This document shows positions 6,585 to 14,780 of a stretch of DNA of 18,282 bases, one piece after another. The translations under genes and the position numbers were made by a program. The notes beneath the pieces are model-generated. The model did not search any database. It had not been told where the DNA came from and worked only from the letters and a program-made list of their open reading frames with translations. Every line of letters starts with the position of its first letter. The first letter of the stretch is position 1. Where the stretch lies: NCBI GenBank assembly GCA_019120525.1, contig DWUW01000143.1, forward strand, positions 1-18,282, given 5' to 3'. This DNA comes from Candidatus Eisenbergiella stercorigallinarum. GTDB taxonomy: Bacteria; Bacillota; Clostridia; Lachnospirales; Lachnospiraceae.

Positions 6585-9229
6585 TGCGCACCTCCTTCCA
6601 GGGGAAGGGACCGCGGATGCCGCCTGCGGTCCATAAGCAGGATCAGGAGAAAGGCCGCAAGGCTGGCGAGGCTTACCACAATGCCGATGAAAAAGCCGGC
6701 GGGCCGATAATCCAATTCAATGGCATGCGTCCCTTCCGTCAGGGAAAGGCTGATGAAGGTATCATCAAACAGGCCGGGCTGTACCTCCTTACCGTCCACC
6801 AGGATCTTCCAGCCGGGCTCATAAGCTACGCTGAGGATCAGTTCTCCCGGTTTGGAAACATCAATGTGGCCGCTCAGGTGCGTAGCGCTGAAGGAATCCA
6901 CGGCCAGCGTCTGTTCGCTCAGCAGGGAGATGACCTGGTCCATGAGGTCAAAATTCAGGCGGAAGGCAGAAGCCCTCAGGCTGCTGCTGTCCTCAGAAGT
7001 GAGAGAGATCACGTCGCCCGCATCATGCCAGCCCAGATCACAGATATAATGATATTTCAGCTTGGAGAAGGTTTTGCTTCCGGCCTCTGATTCCATTTTC
7101 AGAGTATCCACGCCGGTATCGCCGATCCAGGCATAATAGTGGCCGCTTACATCGGCGGTGATGATGGAAGCTCCGTCCGCTTCCTGCATGGCCCCTACGG
7201 AAGTGAACAGATTTCCTTCCACGCCGAGAGCCTGCGCCATACGGTTCTGGGTGTCGATGGGCGTTATGCCTTCCTCATCCAGGGACTGCTCCAGCGTATC
7301 CGTCCTGGTATCCTCCAGATCGCCCAGGAGCGTGTCAAGGGCTGTGGCCTGCCGCGCGCCGGATTTGGGAAGGGAGGCGGCAAAATCCCCGCTTACCAGG
7401 AATCCCAGGGGCAGGCTGTAGCGGCATTCATACAGATAAATCTCCCCCTCCTGGTCGATGAGCGTATAAAGAGCAGGATCCTCCTGCGGCGAACGGGAGA
7501 ACATGTACCGTACGCCCAGAAGGGCGGAGGAAAAAGGCGTCGCTCCGTCGAAGCAGTAGAAGACCTTGCTGTCCGACATTCCCATTTTGTCATAAAATTC
7601 CTGCACATGGCCGTTGGAGGTGGAAGAGAACAGGGAGGCGGTGGGATAACCCACCAGCGTGCCGTCGTTTTTGGTGACCCGGCTGGTCTTTTCAAACCGG
7701 TAAAAATCCGGATCCTTTTGCCTGGTCCGTTCGGCAAGCGCCTGGTAGCTGTCCAGATTATCCAGATAGCTGCTTCTGCTGGTAACGGAGCAGCTTGTGA
7801 CCCAGGTATTGACGCCGGCTTCCAGCGTGACGCAGACAAGTGCCAGCGAGGCGAGCAGCCGCAGGCCCGAACGCCTTCCGGCCGTTCCGGAAATCCTTCC
7901 GGTCCGGCAGAGATAGAGAAATACGCCGTACAGGCAGAGGAACAGGGCGGTCAGAAGGAAGGTCTCCGTCCGGTATGCCTCCCCGTCAGCCATCAGCTTT
8001 TCAAACAGGAGCACGAGTCCCAGGGAGAAGCAGAAGCAGCCTCCCAGAGCCTTCAGCGAGCAGGCGCGGATGGAAAGCGCCGCCCTGGCGCAGAGGGTAA
8101 GAAGCAGGAAAATATACAGGAAGGACTGGCGGCAGGGCAGGGAATCCGGATAATTCATGCCGTGCCAGATAAAATTCAGCATATTTGCGGAAAAGCTCAG
8201 GAGAAGGAACGCCAGCAGCCCCAGATGCGCCGCCTTTTCCCGAAGGGGGATCTTCGGGTTTGCCACATACAGGGGGACCAGCAGAAAAACAGCCACCCCG
8301 CAGTAGAGATTGGGCCAGTGGTCCAGGCCGGTTTCCACTGTCACATTCATACAGTGACGCGCGATCATATCCAGGAAAGAGAAATAAAAGGTCAGCGTAT
8401 CCGGAAAGCTGAATTCACTGAAATCGGTCAGATGCAGGGCCGCATATTCCGGAATGAGAAGAACCGCGGCCATTCCGCCTGCCAGCAGGGAAAACAGGGC
8501 GAACCGGACGGACGCGCGGGCCATGTGCCGAAGGGACATATGGCTGCAGGCCAGCTGGAGAAGGAAATACAGCACCAGAAAAATACATACCATGATGGAA
8601 ATGTAATAGTTGGTGAGGATGCAGAGGGCAAGGCTGATGCAATAGAGCCTGTATTTTCCTTCCTTCACAAGAGCTTCCAGCCCCAGGGCGATCAGGGGAA
8701 AGAGGAAAACGCAGTCCAGCCACATCACATTCCAGTTATAGGCGGCCAGATAGCCGGAAAGAGCGTAAAAAATGGCGAAGGGGACCAGGAGGAGGGTTTT
8801 CGTCCGAAAATGCCTGGTCAGAAAGAAGCAGAAGGTAAAGCCGCACAGGCCGATTTTCAGGGCGACCATCCAGGTCATAAACTCGATCAGATACGCGTCG
8901 GGAACCAGAAGGATAAGCCAGTTGAAGGGGCTTGCCATATAATAGCCGTACAGGGCAAGAAAATTGGATCCGATCCCCACATCCCAGGAATAGAAAAGGC
9001 TTTCCCCGGTTTTCAGCTTATGCTGCATTTCCGACAGGAAGGGGACGTACTGATGGTACATGTCGGAATGCATGAAGCTTTCATCCCCGAAGGGATAGAC
9101 GCCGTTGATTATGAAAATACAGGCCATGACGGCAAGGGGGAGAAAAAAAGACAAAAGACAGGCCGCATTGTCCTGCGCGATGTCAGACAGGGCGCGAAAA
9201 AAAGAGCGCCTGGAAGCTTGGTTTTTCAT
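6581..9229 (-). CDS. YfhO-family membrane glycosyltransferase (GT-C type), 882 aa
   Basis: YfhO proteins are large multi-pass enzymes thought to move a sugar from an undecaprenyl-phosphate carrier onto cell-surface polymers; in Bacillus subtilis and Listeria, relatives glycosylate lipoteichoic acid. Here the first membrane helix (about residues 24-42) is followed by YPFGDESFMHSDMYHQYVPF (residues 45-64), the family's first outer loop. Asp49 and Asp56 are candidate GT-C acidic residues. Roughly a dozen helices continue to about residue 470. A large soluble outer domain follows (about 475-850), and then a last helix near 855-872 and a basic tail. ATG 9229 has GGAGG six bases upstream. It is the second gene of the operon, 50 bases after the LtaS-like gene, and its end overlaps the acyltransferase start. 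No CsbB-type carrier-loading glycosyltransferase is in the window and must be elsewhere if the model holds. Confidence 0.9.
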   Translation of the reverse strand: MKNQASRRSFFRALSDIAQDNAACLLSFFLPLAVMACIFIINGVYPFGDESFMHSDMYHQYVPFLSEMQHKLKTGESLFYSWDVGIGSNFLALYGYYMASPFNWLILLVPDAYLIEFMTWMVALKIGLCGFTFCFFLTRHFRTKTLLLVPFAIFYALSGYLAAYNWNVMWLDCVFLFPLIALGLEALVKEGKYRLYCISLALCILTNYYISIMVCIFLVLYFLLQLACSHMSLRHMARASVRFALFSLLAGGMAAVLLIPEYAALHLTDFSEFSFPDTLTFYFSFLDMIARHCMNVTVETGLDHWPNLYCGVAVFLLVPLYVANPKIPLREKAAHLGLLAFLLLSFSANMLNFIWHGMNYPDSLPCRQSFLYIFLLLTLCARAALSIRACSLKALGGCFCFSLGLVLLFEKLMADGEAYRTETFLLTALFLCLYGVFLYLCRTGRISGTAGRRSGLRLLASLALVCVTLEAGVNTWVTSCSVTSRSSYLDNLDSYQALAERTRQKDPDFYRFEKTSRVTKNDGTLVGYPTASLFSSTSNGHVQEFYDKMGMSDSKVFYCFDGATPFSSALLGVRYMFSRSPQEDPALYTLIDQEGEIYLYECRYSLPLGFLVSGDFAASLPKSGARQATALDTLLGDLEDTRTDTLEQSLDEEGITPIDTQNRMAQALGVEGNLFTSVGAMQEADGASIITADVSGHYYAWIGDTGVDTLKMESEAGSKTFSKLKYHYICDLGWHDAGDVISLTSEDSSSLRASAFRLNFDLMDQVISLLSEQTLAVDSFSATHLSGHIDVSKPGELILSVAYEPGWKILVDGKEVQPGLFDDTFISLSLTEGTHAIELDYRPAGFFIGIVVSLASLAAFLLILLMDRRRHPRSLPLEGGAQ

Positions 9230-9245
9230 TGGATACCTCCTGGAG

Positions 9246-9271
9246 GGGCCGCGCGGATATCCGCGCGGCCC
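9246..9271. repeat. 26-bp perfect palindrome between the LtaS-like and yfhO-like genes
   Basis: The half-site GGGCCGCGCGGAT (9246-9258) is followed directly by its exact reverse complement (9259-9271). On the minus-strand transcript it would form a very GC-rich hairpin right after the LtaS-like stop (9280) and five bases before the yfhO ribosome site GGAGG (9240-9236). No T-run follows, so it is not an intrinsic terminator. It could protect the upstream mRNA, tune yfhO translation or bind a dimeric protein. Confidence 0.85.
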
Positions 9272-9279
9272 GACATGGG

Positions 9280-11091
9280 TTAGTCGGCAGAGCTGTCAAA
9301 AAGGCGGTAATACTGATAACCTCTGTAATCGGAAAGGAGTTCGGGCTGATCGTCGGCATTGGTGAAGGTCCCGTCCGCCAGCGTCACATGATTGGCGCTG
9401 ATCACAGGAACCGTCCCGGAAAAGCCGGAAAGCCAGGCGAAGTATCCGTCCATGGGAATCCCCGCCGCCGCAAGGGTCCTGGAAGCCAGGTAGTTGGCGC
9501 TGGTTTCTACGCCGGAACTCTCTTCTATATCGAAATTGGCCCAGATGAAGAAGGGTACCTTGTAACGGTCAGCCTGTTCCTCCTGGGTCAGGGTGGAGCT
9601 GCTTTTCCCGTTCTGCTTCAGGATCGGCTCGATCACAGAATTAGTGGTCTGGTGATCCCCGAAAAAGACGATCACCGTCTCCTCCTCCTGCCCGGCAAAC
9701 CAGGAAATGAGATCTTCCAGGGCACTGTCGCTCAGGCTCAGAAGGGACAGATAATTGTTCAGCGTCTGGGAGCCGTCTTCCACTTCGATCTTCGGATCGA
9801 AATTGTCAAAGCTTTCCGTATAGGAGGAATGATTCTGCATGGTCACATTGAACAGAAACAGAGGCTCATCCCCCTTGTTTTCAAAGATCTCGATGATCTT
9901 TTCAAAATCGGACCGGTCGCTCACATAATCACGGACCTTGGCCGGATCCTCAAAGTCAGGAAGAAAGTACATCTCGGAAAAGCCTATGGCCGGATATACC
10001 GTATCCCGGTCCCAGCCGGAGGCATGGTAGGGGTGCATGGCTACGGTCCGATAACCGAGAGAAGCAAGGTGGGAGGCCAGGGAGGGCGTGCCCTCTCCGA
10101 TATACTGCTGGTAGGGAATGCTTCCCTGCGGCAGAAAAGCCATGGTATTTCCGGTCAGATACTCAAATTCCGTATTGGCCGTGTTGCCGCCGAGGACAGA
10201 CACATTGAGCCATCCGGAAACCGTGTTTTTTGCGCCCTTAAGCATGCTGTGCACGAAGGGCATATAGTCCTGGCTGACGGAAAAATCGCCGAGTATGGCC
10301 GGATCGGAAAAGGCCTCGTCCATGATGACGATGAGGTTGGGGAGCCGTCCAGTCTCGCCGGACGGCGCATCCGCCGTGCCGGAGCCTCCGGCTGCCGCCC
10401 GGGTCTCATCCAATGCCGCGAGTTCGGCAGCCGCCGTATCTGCGTCATACCCCGCGGGCTTATCCACGGACATATAGCGCAGCTCCATGACAAAAGCGAG
10501 GGCCGTGCCGTTTTTAAAGCTGATGGTGGTGGGGGTGAAAAGCTTGTTGTACAGCCGCAGCTTCTGCTCTACGATCTCATCGGAATGGAACATCAGGCCA
10601 AAAGCGCCAAGCAGGACCACCAGCGACGCCGCGACGGGAAGCCGCAGCTTCCAGGTTCCCTTTTTCAGGGTGAAGCGGCAGAAAAATTCCAGGATCAGAA
10701 GCAGCACGAAGCCCAGGACGACAAGCAGGGCCTCTCTGTCCAGCGTATAATCATAATTCCCCGCCACGCTGGCTGCCGTCCCCACGGAAAGCAGGTCCCA
10801 GGGCTGGATGGGGACGGAACGGAAGTTCAGCACGAAATAATTCACAAGCCCGTATATGCCGAAAAACAGGGTTTCCGTCATCAGCGCCACATGAAGCCGG
10901 CCAAACGCCGCGAACAGAAGCAGCGCCAGAAGCTCAAACATGACCAGGTTCAGGACCTGGGGCGTCGTCTTCATGGTTTCAAACGGATTGTGCGTGTACC
11001 ATTCCAGCAGATAAAAGGTCGCAGCCGGGGCAAGAAACAGCATGATCAGGCTGAGACGGCTTTCCCGGATCTTTTGTATCACTTTTTTCAT
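9280..11091 (-). CDS. LtaS-family polymer synthase / sulfatase-superfamily phosphotransferase, 603 aa
   Basis: LtaS-type enzymes transfer glycerol-phosphate units from phosphatidylglycerol outside the membrane, using a catalytic Thr and bound metal. Five membrane helices occupy about residues 12-180. An outer sulfatase-fold domain starts near residue 250. Its key residues are spaced much like Staphylococcus aureus LtaS: Glu259 in LIVIMDEAFSD, Thr304 in GGNTANTEFEYLTGN, and Asp479-His480 in FFGDHQTT. The start is uncertain. I prefer the ATG at 11091 because the first helix follows directly and GAGGAGG lies upstream, although the gap is 15 bases. ATGs at 11154 and 11124 lack ribosome sites, and 11154 lies too close to the expected transcript start. 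It is first in the operon with the YfhO-like and acyltransferase genes. The residues fit polymer synthesis; a primase-like or phosphoethanolamine-transfer role cannot be excluded. Confidence 0.92.
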   Translation of the reverse strand: MKKVIQKIRESRLSLIMLFLAPAATFYLLEWYTHNPFETMKTTPQVLNLVMFELLALLLFAAFGRLHVALMTETLFFGIYGLVNYFVLNFRSVPIQPWDLLSVGTAASVAGNYDYTLDREALLVVLGFVLLLILEFFCRFTLKKGTWKLRLPVAASLVVLLGAFGLMFHSDEIVEQKLRLYNKLFTPTTISFKNGTALAFVMELRYMSVDKPAGYDADTAAAELAALDETRAAAGGSGTADAPSGETGRLPNLIVIMDEAFSDPAILGDFSVSQDYMPFVHSMLKGAKNTVSGWLNVSVLGGNTANTEFEYLTGNTMAFLPQGSIPYQQYIGEGTPSLASHLASLGYRTVAMHPYHASGWDRDTVYPAIGFSEMYFLPDFEDPAKVRDYVSDRSDFEKIIEIFENKGDEPLFLFNVTMQNHSSYTESFDNFDPKIEVEDGSQTLNNYLSLLSLSDSALEDLISWFAGQEEETVIVFFGDHQTTNSVIEPILKQNGKSSSTLTQEEQADRYKVPFFIWANFDIEESSGVETSANYLASRTLAAAGIPMDGYFAWLSGFSGTVPVISANHVTLADGTFTNADDQPELLSDYRGYQYYRLFDSSAD

Positions 11092-11166
11092 AACAGTCTT
11101 ATGACTCCTCCTCAAAACCGGCATTTCCGGCCGCTTCGGGACAGAATATGCCATGATTTCTGTTAC

Positions 11167-11195
11167 ATTCTAGTCATGAGGCCCCTGTCTGTCAA
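11167..11195 (-). promoter_or_regulatory. Promoter of the surface-polymer operon
   Basis: A perfect TTGACA (11195-11190), a 17-base spacer and TAGAAT (11172-11167, five of six) are read on the minus strand. The start point would be near 11160, giving a leader of about 70 bases to the ATG at 11091. I saw no second promoter before the yfhO-like or acyltransferase genes. Confidence 0.82.
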
Positions 11196-11234
11196 GTAAA
11201 GCCACAAAGAATTCATACTTTCGGGGAGCGGCTG

Positions 11235-11243
11235 TGATATAGT
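11235..11243 (+). promoter_or_regulatory. Extended -10 element for the GNAT gene
   Basis: TGATATAGT fits the extended -10 form TGnTATAAT with five of six matches in the hexamer. No good -35 hexamer stands 17 bases upstream. It lies about 57 bases ahead of the ATG at 11300 and is divergent from the polymer-operon promoter at 11167-11195, with about 40 bases between the boxes. Confidence 0.5.
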
Positions 11244-11299
11244 TGATATAGGAAAGAAAGGACAGGCGCAGGCTATTGTCGGAGGAAGGGAGAAAAGAA

Positions 11300-12157
11300 A
11301 TGAGGATTTCGGAAAAAATCATGCTTGCCGCAGAAAAACAGCTGAACGCAGACTGCGGGATCGGGGAGAACAGGGAACATGTGGTAAAGGCTGCAAACGG
11401 CATCCTTTTTTGCCGCGCACCCCGTTTCCCGGAGAAAGGGTATCTGACGGCAGCTTCCTTTGGGGAGCTGGTAAGGCAGGCCATGCAGAAGGAAACTGGC
11501 ATGCAGGCCAGGATCTACGAAGGGATTGACCCGTTTTTCAGAGGGATCCTGTGCGGAGGAAGGGTGCGGATCATGGCTGCGGACGAGATCTTTGACTGGT
11601 GTGTGAGGGAATACGGAAGCCTGAAGCATCCGGAGTGGCTGGGGCAGTTTTCCGGACTGCGTGCCCTGGATGGGAAGTTGCGCAGATACGGCCGCAGGAT
11701 AGAGGATGTGAGACTGAACTTTCTTCCCGGCGGAAAAAAGGAGGAACGGGACCGGAAAGACAGCTTCCCTTTTGAGATCAGATGGATGGAGGAGGGAGAC
11801 CTGGCAGGACGGAGGGACCTGGCAGCGTTCCGGCACGCGGTCTGCGGTTCCGAACTGACGCCGGACGTGCTGGCCGCGGCGGCCCTGAAGGACGGGCGGA
11901 TCGTGGGAATGGCCGGAGCCACGCAGGACTGCGGCCTGCTGTGGCAGATCGGGGTGGATGTGGATGAGGCGTACAGGGGGAGGGGAATAGCGACGGTACT
12001 GGTCCGGCTTCTGAAAGAGGAGATCCTGCGGAGAGGGAAAATTCCTTTTTACGCAACCTCACAGTCCCATATCCTGTCCATGGACACTGCTCTGGGCGCG
12101 GGATTTCTCCCCGCGTGGACAGAAATCTACGCCGCCGCGTCCCGGTCCGGAAGATAA
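11300..12157 (+). CDS. GNAT-family N-acetyltransferase with an unassigned N-terminal half, 285 aa
   Basis: GNAT enzymes move acetyl from acetyl-CoA to an amine. The C-terminal part, from about residue 150, has the fold's features: a strand (LLWQIGVDVDEAY), the CoA pyrophosphate loop YRGRGIA (Tyr225 to Ala231), the following helix, and an ending like ALGAGFLPAWTEIY. The first 145 residues contain no motif I recognise, only helical stretches and a segment rich in Gly and aromatic residues (EGIDPFFRGILCGG). ATG 11300 has AAGGGAG seven bases upstream; an upstream in-frame TTG at 11276 was set aside. It is divergent from the polymer operon and has its own extended -10. The acceptor is unknown; small molecules and protein N-termini are both possible. 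Confidence 0.9.
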   Translation: MRISEKIMLAAEKQLNADCGIGENREHVVKAANGILFCRAPRFPEKGYLTAASFGELVRQAMQKETGMQARIYEGIDPFFRGILCGGRVRIMAADEIFDWCVREYGSLKHPEWLGQFSGLRALDGKLRRYGRRIEDVRLNFLPGGKKEERDRKDSFPFEIRWMEEGDLAGRRDLAAFRHAVCGSELTPDVLAAAALKDGRIVGMAGATQDCGLLWQIGVDVDEAYRGRGIATVLVRLLKEEILRRGKIPFYATSQSHILSMDTALGAGFLPAWTEIYAAASRSGR

Positions 12158-12188
12158 AAAATCCTTTATGGGATTTCGCCCGGAAGTA

Positions 12189-12197
12189 TGATATAAT
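12189..12197 (+). promoter_or_regulatory. Extended -10 promoter of the MORN-protein/MATE unit
   Basis: TGATATAAT is a perfect extended -10 (TGn plus TATAAT). The -35 region 17 bases upstream is poor, as expected for this class. It stands about 48 bases before the ATG at 12246 and probably drives both the MORN gene and the MATE gene. Confidence 0.7.
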
Positions 12198-12245
12198 CCA
12201 GTTGTCTGCCGTTGAAAAAAGCTTTGGGATAAAGGAAGGATGAAT

Positions 12246-13283
12246 ATGGACGGACATGGATTTCATAAGAGGGAACTGGCCCCGATCATCGCGCTGCTGT
12301 TTTTCGTCGCCGCAGTCCTTATTCTCTGCGCAGTGAGCGTGGGGAAAAAGGCGGATGCCCGGGAAAAAGCAGCTGCAGAGAGCATGCCGCAGACGCAGGA
12401 GAGCGTGGGGGATATGCTCCAGACACAGGAGAGCGCGGAAGACACGCTCCAGACGCAGGAGAACGCGGAACGCATACCTCAGCCGCGAAAGACGGAGACC
12501 GCAGAGGCGCAGAGCATTGTCCCGGTACTTGAAAAAGAAACGGAAAGCACGCCTTCGGCTTCCGGCGGCGCAGGCCGGAATGGGACGGAAGAAAAGACCG
12601 AAGAAAAGACCGACGGGCAGATGCTTGCGGAGATGATGGATTATTGGTCGAAAGGAAATGTGGAAGCGGTGGAGGATCTGTGCGGCCTTCCCCGTTACCG
12701 TTCCATGTCCGCGTCCCTGCAGGGACCTTCGTATTTTTATTATTACGGGGACAAGGACGATCAGGGAAAACCGGAAGGCACGGGCATTGCCGTCTACGGA
12801 GGGGATCAGTATTATTACGGCCAATGGTCGGAGGGCGTGCGCAAAGGCCAGGGAACCTGGCTGAAGATGTATTACTATACGGATTCTGACGCAGACGCTG
12901 ACCGTACGGTGGTCAGCCACAGCTATACCGGAGAATGGGAAAACAACCTGCCGAACGGGGAAGGGCATGAGCAGTACGGGCTTGATACCGGCCTGGCAGA
13001 GCCGGGCAGACGTTACCTGCAGAATGTGATAGGAAATTTCAGCAACGGGCTGTACGACGGGAAGATGTATCTCATGACGGAGGATTCGGGAGGCAACGTT
13101 CAGGAATGGTACGGGACTGCCTCCCAGGGCGTGTTTGAGACCTTTGAAGGACGGGATCTGGAGGGACGGGTGCCTGTCTGCCAGGACGCAAAGGATCCGG
13201 ACAGCCATCTCTGGATCCGCCCGCTTGATAATATCGACCTGGGAGTGGAGGAGGTCCGGCAGCAGGTGACCGCGCAGGACTGA
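12246..13283 (+). CDS. Membrane-anchored MORN-repeat protein, about 345 aa
   Basis: The N-terminus has a short positive stretch and one hydrophobic helix (about residues 11-31), with no convincing lipobox, so the rest is probably outside the cell. A low-complexity Gln/Glu/Thr stalk follows (about 45-125), including three 10-residue repeats of the type QTQESxxxxL. The C-terminal half carries MORN-like segments: YYYGQWSEGVRKGQGTWL from about residue 188, YTGEWENNLPNGEGHEQY from about 227, and GNFSNGLYDGKMYLM from about 263. MORN repeats form beta-hairpin sheets involved in membrane or protein contact, so a scaffold or surface role is plausible; no enzyme motif is seen. I prefer ATG 12246 because AAGGA sits five bases upstream; ATG 12240 would overlap the ribosome site and add two residues. 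The MATE gene follows after 35 bases. Confidence 0.88.
   Translation: MDGHGFHKRELAPIIALLFFVAAVLILCAVSVGKKADAREKAAAESMPQTQESVGDMLQTQESAEDTLQTQENAERIPQPRKTETAEAQSIVPVLEKETESTPSASGGAGRNGTEEKTEEKTDGQMLAEMMDYWSKGNVEAVEDLCGLPRYRSMSASLQGPSYFYYYGDKDDQGKPEGTGIAVYGGDQYYYGQWSEGVRKGQGTWLKMYYYTDSDADADRTVVSHSYTGEWENNLPNGEGHEQYGLDTGLAEPGRRYLQNVIGNFSNGLYDGKMYLMTEDSGGNVQEWYGTASQGVFETFEGRDLEGRVPVCQDAKDPDSHLWIRPLDNIDLGVEEVRQQVTAQD
12390..12479 (+). repeat. Three 30-bp in-frame tandem repeats in the MORN-protein stalk
   Basis: Copies at 12390-12419, 12420-12449 and 12450-12479 each begin CAGACRCAGGAGARCG and diverge toward the end. They encode QTQESVGDML, QTQESAEDTL and QTQENAERIP. The 30-base unit keeps the frame when copies are gained or lost. 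Confidence 0.85.
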
Positions 13284-13318
13284 TAGAACAGGAAAAATAC
13301 AGGAGAGGAGAACGGATA

Positions 13319-14755
13319 ATGAGCAAGGCAGCGCAGGGCAGAGACGTGGAAGAGAAAAAGATTCGGGAAACGGGACGGGATAAAAACAGCAGGGCCAGTG
13401 ACAAAATGGGCACTATGGCCATGAACCCGCTGCTTTTGTCCATGGCGCTTCCCATGATGATCTCCATGCTGGTGCAGGCGCTTTACAACATTGTGGACAG
13501 CGTGTTCGTTTCCATGATCAATGAAGACGCGCTGACAGCGGTGTCCCTGGCATTCCCCATCCAGTCGCTGATGATCGCCGTGGGTGCGGGAACCGGGGTG
13601 GGGATCAACGCGGTCCTTTCCAGAAGCCTGGGAGAAAGGGATCAGGAAAATGCGGATAAAGCGGCAAAGAACGGGATTTTCCTGGCGTTTCTGTCCTGTG
13701 TGGCATTTATGGTCCTGGGATGGTTGATCGCGGAGCCCTTTTATCTGAGCCAGACGGATGACCCGGAGATCGTAGCTTACGGCGTCAGTTATCTGACCAT
13801 TGTCTGTGTGCTGTCCATCGGTATGTTTTTCCAGATGACCTTTGAAAAACTGCTCCAGTCCACAGGACGTACCATGTATACCATGTTCACCCAGGGAACA
13901 GGCGCTATCCTGAATATTATTTTTGATCCGATCATGATCTTCGGCCTGTTCGGGTTTCCGGAAATGGGAGTGGCCGGCGCCGCGGCAGCTACGGTATTCG
14001 GACAGATCGTAGCGGCTGCCCTTGCCATCTTTTTCAATGTGAAGGTCAATAAGGACATCAATATCGGTTTTCGCCGCTTCCGGCCGGACGGAAGAATGAT
14101 AGGGACCATTTATAAGGTAGGGATCCCATCTATTATCATGCAGGCGATCGGTTCTGTCATGACCTATGGGATGAATCTGATCCTGATCCAGTTTACCTCC
14201 ACCGCGACAGCGGTGTTCGGCGTATACTACAAGGTGCAGAGATTTGTGTTCATGCCGGTGTTCGGCCTGAATAACGGCATGGTCCCTATCATTGCTTACA
14301 ATTACGGCGCAGGAAACCAGAAGCGGGTACGCCAGGTGGTAAAGCTCAGCGTGATGTATGCGGTCGCGATCATGCTGGTCGGGCTTCTGGTATTTCAGAC
14401 AGTTCCGGATAAGCTGCTCGGCCTGTTCAACGCTTCGGAAAACATGCTTTTGATCGGGGACCGCGCGCTTCGCACCATTAGCTTAAGCTTCCTGTTCGCG
14501 GGCTTCTGCATTGTGATTGGAAGCCTTTTCCAGGCACTTGGAAACGGCGTTTACAGTCTTTGCGTATCGGTGGCCAGACAGCTTGTGGTATTGCTTCCGG
14601 CCGCGTTCCTTCTTTCGCTGAGAGGAAAGGTGGAGAATGTCTGGTGGGCATTTCCTATTGCGGAGATCATGTCCCTGTGCGTAACGCTGTTCTTTTATCG
14701 CCGGATTGATAAAAAGATCATCCGAAGGATCGGGGAAAAAACGGAGTTTGCCTGA
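13319..14755 (+). CDS. MATE-family efflux transporter, 478 aa
   Basis: MATE proteins are cation-coupled antiporters exporting drugs or metabolites through twelve membrane helices in two pseudo-repeats. The family opening is clear around residues 34-70 (MNPLLLSMALPMMISMLVQA, then LYNIVDSVFVS). It is followed by EDALTAVSLAFPIQSLMIAVG and, in the second half, the matching blocks IPSIIMQAIGSVMTYGMNLI, FGLNNGMVPIIAYNYGAG and LFQALGNGVYS. The length is typical, with an extra basic N-terminal tail of about 30 residues before the first helix. ATG 13319 has GAGGAG eight bases upstream. It follows the MORN gene by 35 bases and is probably co-transcribed. The substrate cannot be told from sequence. No adjacent MarR- or TetR-type regulator is present. 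Confidence 0.95.
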   Translation: MSKAAQGRDVEEKKIRETGRDKNSRASDKMGTMAMNPLLLSMALPMMISMLVQALYNIVDSVFVSMINEDALTAVSLAFPIQSLMIAVGAGTGVGINAVLSRSLGERDQENADKAAKNGIFLAFLSCVAFMVLGWLIAEPFYLSQTDDPEIVAYGVSYLTIVCVLSIGMFFQMTFEKLLQSTGRTMYTMFTQGTGAILNIIFDPIMIFGLFGFPEMGVAGAAAATVFGQIVAAALAIFFNVKVNKDINIGFRRFRPDGRMIGTIYKVGIPSIIMQAIGSVMTYGMNLILIQFTSTATAVFGVYYKVQRFVFMPVFGLNNGMVPIIAYNYGAGNQKRVRQVVKLSVMYAVAIMLVGLLVFQTVPDKLLGLFNASENMLLIGDRALRTISLSFLFAGFCIVIGSLFQALGNGVYSLCVSVARQLVVLLPAAFLLSLRGKVENVWWAFPIAEIMSLCVTLFFYRRIDKKIIRRIGEKTEFA

Positions 14756-14780
14756 TATGGCAGGGTGGGATATCCTGTTT

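Noticed and set aside
7139..9283. 714-codon open frame on the plus strand
   Set aside because: It is antisense to the yfhO-like gene. Its translation is Gln/Gly/Lys/Arg-rich without domains, as expected from the complement of a GC-rich membrane-protein gene.
9229..11199. 656-codon open frame on the plus strand
   Set aside because: It is antisense to the LtaS-like gene, which has conserved catalytic residues; the antisense product has no recognisable features.
11778..13208. 476-codon minus-strand frame
   Set aside because: It is antisense to the GNAT gene end and the MORN gene, crosses their intergenic promoter, and is Arg/His/Leu-rich without domains.
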